A stretch of DNA of 23,534 nucleotides from Rhizaria sp. SCN 62-66. Lineage: Eukaryota > Rhizaria, unplaced. The notes beneath the pieces are model-generated. The model was not told where the DNA came from. It did not search any database and saw only the letters and a list, made by a program, of their open reading frames with translations. The DNA is taken from assembly GCA_001724265.1 (NCBI GenBank), contig MEDY01000429.1:1-23534 (forward strand). Reading direction: 5' to 3'. Position 1 is the stretch's first letter, and every line of letters starts with the position of its first letter. The translations under genes were made by a program, and so were the position numbers. This document shows, piece by piece, positions 19,501 through 23,534 of the stretch.

Positions 19501-20477
19501 GGCAGCCCCAGCGCCTCAGCCGCGGCCGAGGCGGCAGCGGCCGCGGCGGCCTCCAAAGCGGAGGCGGCGCTCTTGCGGCCGCCGCCGCGTCCCTTGCCCT
19601 TGACGGGGGTCGTCGCAGCGGCAGCGTCGTCGCCGTCAGCACTGGCACCGGCAGCAGCCGCAGCAGCGGTGTCGGCCTCGGTTTTGGCCTTGGCTTTGGC
19701 GGCCTCGGCCTCTGCCTTGGCGTCGGCCTTGGCCTTGGCGGCCGCAGCCTTCTTGTCCTCGGCGGCCTTCTTCTTGGCGGCCGCGGCGGCCTCGCGCGCC
19801 TCCTTCTTCGCCTTGGCGGCCTCGGCCTTGCTTGTGACGCCGCGCGCCTTGGCCGCCGCCGCGGCGGCCGCGTTGGCGGCCACGACGTCCGCAGGCACGG
19901 GCGCGGCCGCGGCCACGCGCGCGTCTCGGTCGGCCGCCGTGGCAAGCACGTCGCACTCCTGCTGCAGCATCCACGCCAGCCCCTCCTCCTGGTACGGCAG
20001 CAGCGGCGCCGAGATGCCAGCGGGGGCCGGGACGCGCAGCGAGAGCACGCGGCGCACGAAGCCCGGATCGGCAGGGTCGATCGTCGGCACGTGCGCGGGC
20101 GGCGCGGCGCAGCCCAGCTCGGCGCGCACGCGGGCCTGGTCTACGGGGCGCAGCGCCGAGAAGTTGTAAAAGAAGTGCGCCCACGCGAAGGTTTCGGGAT
20201 CCTCGGCGGGGTAGTCGTCGCGCAGGCGGCAGCACTCGACGTGCGACCAGGTCGAGATGTAGCCGAAGTGGCCAGAAGACCACTTGATGGGCAGCCCAAC
20301 GCGCAGCGCGTCCTTGTCGATAAATGAGCCGCACTTGCGGCAGCGTGCTCGACCAGACTTGGCGTACTCGACGCGGTGCGTGTACACGGGCGCTGACACA
20401 CGATGCGCGGCCGAGAGGAACGAGAGCGGGCACCACTCGTTCACCTCGGGGTGGATCGTCAACTGCACGCTCGACAT
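13581..20477 (-). CDS. RAD16: RAD16-type SNF2 helicase/E3 ligase with PARP-type zinc finger and two RINGs
   Basis: A single exon of 2298 residues, probably nuclear, likely for DNA damage recognition in global-genome nucleotide excision repair (the Rad7-Rad16 role in yeast). Domains in order: PARP-type zinc finger (Cys46, Cys49, His79, Cys82); Q-like LLPYQEEGLAWML (about 158-170); an Ala/Lys-rich insert; Walker A in ADEMGMGKT (GMGKT 470-474); motif Ia APTSAVLQW (about 545); a Ser/Asp/Lys-rich insert of about 900 residues containing the Rad16-type finger CQYCRRRF...THLKFFC (Cys898, Cys901); DEAH 1499-1502; SGTPLQNRVGELY; Cys-rich EYFCSHDGC...CTECG (1555-1579); RLRQAVDHPLLVVH; RING 1 (Cys1865 to Cys1967); RING 2 (Cys2005 to about Cys2041); helicase C with SLRAGGEGLNLQAASHV and QRSHRIGQ (2236). 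A RING between the two helicase lobes is the Rad5/Rad16 hallmark, and the finger plus post-DEAH segment closely follow plant RAD16-like proteins. The PARP finger, second RING and giant inserts are unusual. Confidence 0.95.
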   Translation of the reverse strand: MSSVQLTIHPEVNEWCPLSFLSAAHRVSAPVYTHRVEYAKSGRARCRKCGSFIDKDALRVGLPIKWSSGHFGYISTWSHVECCRLRDDYPAEDPETFAWAHFFYNFSALRPVDQARVRAELGCAAPPAHVPTIDPADPGFVRRVLSLRVPAPAGISAPLLPYQEEGLAWMLQQECDVLATAADRDARVAAAAPVPADVVAANAAAAAAAKARGVTSKAEAAKAKKEAREAAAAAKKKAAEDKKAAAAKAKADAKAEAEAAKAKAKTEADTAAAAAAGASADGDDAAAATTPVKGKGRGGGRKSAASALEAAAAAAASAAAEALGLPADHYADAFTSGVDASSSSSAAVKPERGAGDRDGARSGSAGSAGKSVKDEPSAKDVGTKTETELKADDSASASHKVESVGTNTDNTDNKPPNSSVSSSLAPTNPATLTDSVAAPVTATASASAPSTAVVCRLRGMRGGVLADEMGMGKTLQALSLLIARRNRTLVSWRRSVARRLWERLWRDHTGGRRGPAPAALPPAACFPVLLPAAGGRALAPTAIVAPTSAVLQWREEIDHFVDTDAANRAGALALTAANATAAAAAAAAASASASAASASGDLSTAEVGVSAGPVDPVRGLVWHGVPVSAVAMAALLARMQAEADADAENSSHSSSVNGGASASSAAGGLMSPGGGNSLSAADAAAAAALAAAHSHASANGDDSGDHDHGEGVCERFPWSQRPTAFVAIPPQRPPPQESARSKSSRSDNDSDSSSGSDNDNDDDDDDDGGCDKKHTHSHSCKGKGKSKNGRSGKDGESARASEELGLLAADAGDDGDAELVAAPAGDGAAACAAAGVGGDAADLSWLLPLPPLRVLLFYGSQRGALSPAQLQSYDVVLTSYPVLEVEYRAATEAAKVQCQYCRRRFLPRVLVTHLKFFCGPGARRSEKLNKRAKKGAAAGAGSGSGSDSAAQSQSESYGSDSDVSDSDSSAFVVDTSDEEDDNRGKKRKDTKSKSKSKSKSKGEDKDTNTGAPKARAQQSARTMAKGMLALGIPVARATADRVQSEQDASARANNDNADDNDDDRDTAGASAMPAPARRAAPPTLTNIYKDIMTSAGRVPVSRFATKEAAHKAQRGGGESSKSKSRGRGRKSARALSDDDDDDDDGDDDANTNKNSSSSSSSSASASASASAGAGAGAHSRVKIEMTDVNDVDYDDDEDGDTGAKAAASKPSRRANSNSSSSSSASAAAGKDGDDAIELSSDSESDPDAFTVTKSNIKSKGKNNGDVKSESNKAAAAKSPSKTAKAKSKSPVKSPAKGKAQAKGRGKGKGKGSDSDSTSVYSLSDSDASGSASDDFSSDSSSSSAFDSDSDAKSRARGKNTKAKTKSRSMRDESDDEEEEEEEYGAKTKSKSKGAAASKSPGKKAATPKGKVDDAAAAAVAAKNKALALNRNSDDDDEDGGDGAGRKRRAPRPSAAAAAASAAAAWRAASAAAAPLVDEEGVDVSRSAPHAVQWARVILDEAHKIKSRTSSTAKAVYALRSRFKWALSGTPLQNRVGELYAVIRFLRMRPQAEYFCSHDGCRCRAFGWRFGAESRFCTECGHAPLKHYSYFNRFVVNPIQRYGHSGEGMRALLRLKRDVLDLAMLRRNKAERAADLRLPPLTVRTREVVMDESEEDFYRAIYSQSCVQFNSFVAAGTLLHNFAHIFELLARLRQAVDHPLLVVHGATVRARQAGAARSQYEAVAQTGSDAAHQQALALSAGTGGSDGADAGAGATSAKGGKKAGAAAKKKAAAAAAAADGTADGADASAAAAAAGAAAGAAAGAAAGADAGADAPKGKAGVKSKGKGQKRGAPEGADADGDADGDGDESLLLTAGARLRQGLGDVCGLCFEDIEGIPAVTKCRHTFHRDCIHRYITEAAAANAAAAAANDGDHDHEHDEDNGNDDDDNSSSSASAKGKGKGKAGAKKRGAVAASASASAAAAGTCPVCFQALVLAIDLRGLEPATEGGDGGGGDDGGGGSGPVGLCVVCLDRPRDAVLVPCGHSQTCMACTKQLASRSCTMCRAKIEKIVPIDVYVAPANNNSSSSGTSASAGASVMGDDEQDPDSMAAAAAATAATAVANAGGSFKVTLGRRSIMQHVDTASFAPSAKLRALVDDILEMCRADPANKAIVFSQFAMMIDLVEWALRRAGVVCVKFVGSQPIAERRSILAAFKHDPAVRVVVMSLRAGGEGLNLQAASHVYTLEPWWNPAVEDQAVQRSHRIGQTRPVTAVRFVVKGSIEERMVELQEKKRLVFQGTVDGRIAAFAELSHEDLQFLFQA
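15047..15112 (-). repeat. 12-bp in-frame tandem repeat encoding Gly-Ala-Ala-Ala
   Basis: About four copies of a CAGCAGCAGCGC-type unit on the + strand encode (GAAA)n in the linker before RING 1 of the RAD16-like protein. Confidence 0.7.
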
Positions 20478-21211
20478 TCGCTACTGGGGCAACACGCAAG
20501 CTGGCAAGCGGGTGGGCAACGCGGGGAGTGCGGGGAAGTAGAGGAGAAGTGGGGTTTCGCGAGTCTTGTCTTGCTTGCTCGCGAGGTGACCTCCTAGCCG
20601 ATATTGTTTCGGGATGAGATAACACGCAGTGTACAGAGGGATTTGAGATGAAAAAGATGTGTAAATAAGATATTCGCGTGTTTTGTAAATGCAAGCCGTA
20701 TTATTACGCGTAGGACTTTCTTGCAGCACGGGGTATTGGCGTTGCGAAGAAGCTAGGCGACTGTTGCTGTGCCATTGGTCACCGACTCTGAGATTTGCCC
20801 GGGATGTACCGCAACACACCAATCGTCATCAACAATAAAATAGTTGTCATAACTAGATATACTAGTCTTAAAATATTGTAGTTCTGTGGTTGCCGCAGAA
20901 ATATCAAAATGGTGTGAGAAGTCTGCCTTAAGAAAAGTCGTGATTCTTCTCGAACAGCGCGGGCCTCAAACCACCACAAATCACCTTGACACTCTTTCTT
21001 ACAAAGATATCCCTTCATTAATAGAACCAAATGTGCATACTTTTTTAACATCTTTTACAAAAAATCTTTATATACTGTTATTCAATAAGGAATAAACAAA
21101 TAGTGATGTATTCAGACATATATTGGCCTGAAAGTTTCTCGTCGGCCCGCGGGAACGAGTCTTGTTCAAGATCGCATCCTGCATGATGTGTGATAATATC
21201 ACAAGCCTTGC
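20478..21211. other. Intergenic region between VPS25 and the RAD16-like gene
   Basis: This 734-bp region is AT-rich between about 20600 and 21150 and contains the VPS25 3' flank and the RAD16-like promoter. The 100 bp next to the RAD16-like ATG are C-rich on the coding strand with no in-frame upstream ATG. No coding sequence, tRNA or clear poly(A) hexamer on the minus strand was recognised. Confidence 0.55.
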
Positions 21212-22162
21212 TCAGGCAGCGCCGCGTGGGAAGAACTTGACGCCGACCTCCTCGATGGCAGCGCCGTCGATGACCGTTGCGCGGCCGTCGGCCTCGAGCA
21301 CGCGCAGCGCCGCTAGCATGACCGCTGGAGGGAGGCCGAAGAAGGGCGCCGAGCGGGTCTCCTCGCCGGAACACAGCTCCGCCACGGTCGAGACGGAGTT
21401 GACAAGGTTGTACTTCTGCGATGCGAGCAAGCGCATGGTGAAGAATAGCAGAGCAGAATCGAGCATAGCACGGCAAGACAGAGCGAAGTGGGGCAGTTCG
21501 GGATCAAGAGGGACAGAAACATGTGAGCTTGTTGGGTATAGTAAAGCAAGCATAAGAGGCAAATAAAAGAGTAAACAACGAAATGATGCCACTAACAAGT
21601 TTTAGGACGAAGCTGTAGCGATCCGCAGATAGCGTACCTCTGCCCACGCGTATACGTCCTCGGCGACGGCGGCCACGCGCCGGTCCGCGATGCCCATCGA
21701 GGTGCGGTTGGGGCTGAGCCAGGCGCCGAAGCCCGCCGCAACAACGGCCGCGAGCACGTGCGACACGGCGTCTAAGTGTGGGATGCGACGATGTGAGAGA
21801 GCAAGCAAGTGAGAGAGCACGAGAGTGAAGATACAGTGAGATACTGTGAGTCCAGTTCGAAAGATGATATAACAGCAACGATGTCGAGAACAGAGCAAGC
21901 AGAGCTGGAGTTGCAGGGTTGCGCAGCACGTACCAGGGGAAAGCGCGCGGCCGATGTTCTTGTTGGCGAAGAGTTCGAGCTTGTCGGCGGCGCTTACGTG
22001 GATCTCGGCCACGCCCGCGGCCTTGCACCAGCGCACGACGAGCTCCACCCACATCTCCAGCTGCTTGCGCCGCGTCTCCTCCACGGGCTGCAGCGTGTAA
22101 AAGGGGGGGAACGAGTGGAACTCAGGCCATTCAAAGCTCGTGGGCGCTTTGGGGGACGCCAT
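21212..22162 (-). CDS. VPS25: ESCRT-II subunit VPS25
   Basis: Three exons (22162..21934, 21771..21638, 21415..21212) join to 567 nt, a 188-residue protein, close to the usual about 175-200. VPS25 forms the two arms of the endosomal ESCRT-II complex, binding VPS22/VPS36 and recruiting ESCRT-III VPS20 for sorting ubiquitinated cargo into multivesicular bodies. The N-terminal hallmark SFEWPEFHSFPPFYTLQP holds the PPF motif that contacts VPS22/VPS36, followed by TRRKQLEMWVELVVRWC. Exon 2 gives DAVSHVLAAVVAAGFGAWL (first winged helix). Exon 3 gives NSVSTVAELCSGEET and ends in the family-typical GVKFF followed by PRGAA. Splice junctions recreate these conserved blocks in phases 1 and 0. It is transcribed divergently from the coiled-coil gene to its right. 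Confidence 0.96.
21416..21637 (-). other. VPS25 intron 2 (222 bp)
   Basis: The donor is GAG|GTACGC at 21637 and the acceptor is GCATCGCAG ending at 21416, phase 0. Splicing joins VYAWAE to KYNLVNSVSTV, matching the VPS25 family. Confidence 0.9.
21772..21933 (-). other. VPS25 intron 1 (162 bp)
   Basis: The donor is CTG|GTACGT at 21933 and the acceptor is CCACACTTAG ending at 21772, phase 1. Splicing joins NIGRALSP to DAVSHVLAA. Confidence 0.9.
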
Positions 22163-22514
22163 CGACGACTGCGGGAGCAACGGCGACAGTAGGTGGCGAG
22201 GGCGTGTCAAAGGCAAGTGGTGAGGACAGGGGGTTGGGGTTCAAGCGAATTGAGGATAGTCGTGAATTTCATCGTCAAGTGAGATTTCAATATCACATCA
22301 TATTTCACGTGCAAGTTTTAAGTTTAAATCCAAAATTACACTATCAAAGAACAACGTTTAACCCTACTTTGTCGCACTTTCCATAACCCCTCAAAGAGAC
22401 GTTGGTCTCGGTTGTCCCTCGCCACAGCCCCCTTCAAGACCTCTTTTTTTTTCCGACGTAGCGCGCTACGTTCGCTTTCACTCGCAGTTTCACTCCCTGG
22501 GTGCGTTAAACCGC
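22163..22514. promoter_or_regulatory. Divergent promoter region of VPS25 and the coiled-coil gene
   Basis: This 352-bp AT-rich region lies between two opposed ATGs. It holds a 16-bp perfect palindrome at 22456-22471, a CACGTG hexamer at 22306-22311, and a T-rich run at 22442-22452 just before the palindrome. Confidence 0.65.
22456..22471. promoter_or_regulatory. 16-bp perfect palindrome ACGTAGCGCGCTACGT
   Basis: The two 8-bp halves are exact reverse complements with no spacer. The centre is about 51 bp upstream of the coiled-coil gene ATG (22515) and about 300 bp upstream of the VPS25 ATG. The layout suits a dimeric DNA-binding protein site; the factor is unknown. Confidence 0.5.
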
Positions 22515-23534
22515 ATGGAAGACGTTGTTACCCCGCCCGTTGCGGTGCCCACGCTTACATTGGAGTCGCTGGGCGCGCGTCTATCCCAGCTCGAGTCGTT
22601 ACTGGTGGCGCAAGGCTTGCTCACCAAGCTCCAGCTGCCCGACGCTGTCGTCGTCAGCAACAGCGACGAGGAGGAGAAGGCCCCGCTTTCTCCGCAGCGT
22701 GCCCCCGCTGCTGTGCCACACACACATGAAGCAGAGCTCGACACAGACCGCGTCATCGCAGTCAAGCACTCGCCCTCAGCAGGCACTCTGACGAAGACGG
22801 ACCCAGCAGGTAACACACACAGCAATAGCAATCGCAGTAATATCAGCGACAGCAGTGCCAGCGACACCGTTGCGGCCACGCAGCCGGCCCTTGTGCCGCA
22901 GCAGCCCGCGCCCTTTGCCCTGCAGACGCAGGTGGACCGCCGCTTCCTCGCGGTGGCCGAGGTTCTATCGCTGCTGGTGACCGCGCTCACTGCGACGCGC
23001 GCCGACGTTGCCGCGCACGACCACCTGCTCGCGGCGCACGGCCAGCAGCTCGCGGCGCACGGCGCGCGGCTGGACGGCCACGACGAGCAGCTCGCTTCGC
23101 ACGCGGCGCAGCTTGCTCAGCTCACGCCGTATGCGGGCTTCCTCGCCAAGCTCGCGCACACGCTCGAGCCGCATAATTTCCCGCTCCGCGACGGCGCCGC
23201 GCTGCCGGCCCCCGCGGGCCCCGCGGCGGCCACGGCGGCGGGCGCGAGCGGCGTCGCCTGTCTCGCCTGCGGCCACGGGTTGGCACCCGCGCCCGGCGCG
23301 TTGGGCCACGGCGGCGACCGCGACGGCGACCCCTCGCTCGTGGGCGCCGCCGACGGTCACTATGGCGCAGGTGGGGGCGAGTGGTGGCTCGCGCAGCAGC
23401 CCGCGTTTCCGTGGGGCCGCGGACTGCGCCGGGGCCGGCCGCCGCGCGGCAGCGCCAGCGCCGCAGCGGCCGCGGCGAGGGCAGCAGCTGCCGCCGCCGC
23501 TGCCGCGCGGGCCACTGCCGAGGCCGCCGCGGCT
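22515..23534 (+). CDS. Coiled-coil protein with His/Leu heptads, 3' end outside window
   Basis: The frame is open from ATG 22515 to the right edge (340 codons) without a stop. The start (MEDVVTPPVAVPTLTLESLG) is the first ATG after an AT-rich promoter with a T-run. An N-terminal helix with LGARLSQLESLLVAQGLLTKL (about 18-38) is followed by an acidic DEEE and a Ser/Asn-rich linker. A long helix follows that includes five exact heptads of the form xxHxxxL (residues 166-200, nt 23010-23114). After it come a CLACGHG motif (a single CxxC near nt 23260), Gly/His-rich sequence, WWLAQQPAFPWGRGLRRGRPPRG, and poly-Ala at the edge. The family is not identified. The pattern of a long coiled coil followed by CLxC faintly resembles the DUF4795 (QRICH2-like) proteins, but this is a guess. 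Confidence 0.8.
   Translation, partial: MEDVVTPPVAVPTLTLESLGARLSQLESLLVAQGLLTKLQLPDAVVVSNSDEEEKAPLSPQRAPAAVPHTHEAELDTDRVIAVKHSPSAGTLTKTDPAGNTHSNSNRSNISDSSASDTVAATQPALVPQQPAPFALQTQVDRRFLAVAEVLSLLVTALTATRADVAAHDHLLAAHGQQLAAHGARLDGHDEQLASHAAQLAQLTPYAGFLAKLAHTLEPHNFPLRDGAALPAPAGPAAATAAGASGVACLACGHGLAPAPGALGHGGDRDGDPSLVGAADGHYGAGGGEWWLAQQPAFPWGRGLRRGRPPRGSASAAAAAARAAAAAAAAARATAEAAAA
23010..23114 (+). repeat. Five 21-bp (7-residue) heptad repeats
   Basis: Five consecutive 7-residue units each have His at position 3 and Leu at position 7, for example AAHGQQL and AAHGARL. Adjacent units share nucleotide identity (CTCGCGGCGCACGGC occurs twice), which suggests recent duplication. Confidence 0.75.

Overview
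This is nuclear DNA from a unicellular eukaryote. The evidence is spliceosomal introns (103-315 bp), a mitochondrial targeting peptide, a secreted/membrane signal peptide, ESCRT and prefoldin genes, and a bifunctional DHFR-TS gene. The DHFR-TS fusion is typical of bikonts and apusomonads and is absent from animals and fungi, so a free-living protist is the best guess; the lineage cannot be named from this window. Coding exons are extremely GC-rich, with Ala-, Ser-, Gln- and Asp-rich low-complexity tracts. Intergenic DNA is AT-rich, which makes gene limits fairly easy to see. The GC bias also creates many long spurious ORFs on the opposite strand and in other frames.

Layout, left to right. (1) The 3' end of an Ala/Gln-rich gene resembling the C-terminal part of enhancer of polycomb (EPL1/EPC), + strand, cut by the left edge. 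(2) A two-exon minus-strand gene with an EF-hand-like start and long poly-Gln and poly-Asn tracts. (3) A two-exon minus-strand gene for a small protein with a mitochondrial presequence, function unknown. (4) Divergent from it, a two-exon DHFR-TS gene. (5) A single-exon 1204-residue predicted cell-surface protein with a beta-helix-like repetitive ectodomain and one C-terminal membrane segment. (6) A two-exon prefoldin subunit 3 gene. (7) Convergent with it, a 6.9-kb single-exon RAD16-type SNF2 helicase with an N-terminal PARP-type zinc finger and two different RING fingers. (8) A three-exon VPS25 (ESCRT-II) gene. (9) Divergent from it, the 5' part of a gene for a coiled-coil protein with a strict His/Leu heptad repeat, cut by the right edge.

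The genes do not form a pathway: thymidylate synthesis, chaperoning, nucleotide excision repair, endosomal sorting and chromatin are independent housekeeping functions. The most interesting points are the domain architecture of the RAD16-like protein, the uniform GTACG[T/C] 5' splice site in all six inferred introns, the bacterial-autotransporter-like segment of the surface protein, and a 16-bp perfect palindrome in the VPS25/coiled-coil divergent promoter. No CRISPR array, transposon, rRNA or tRNA was seen.
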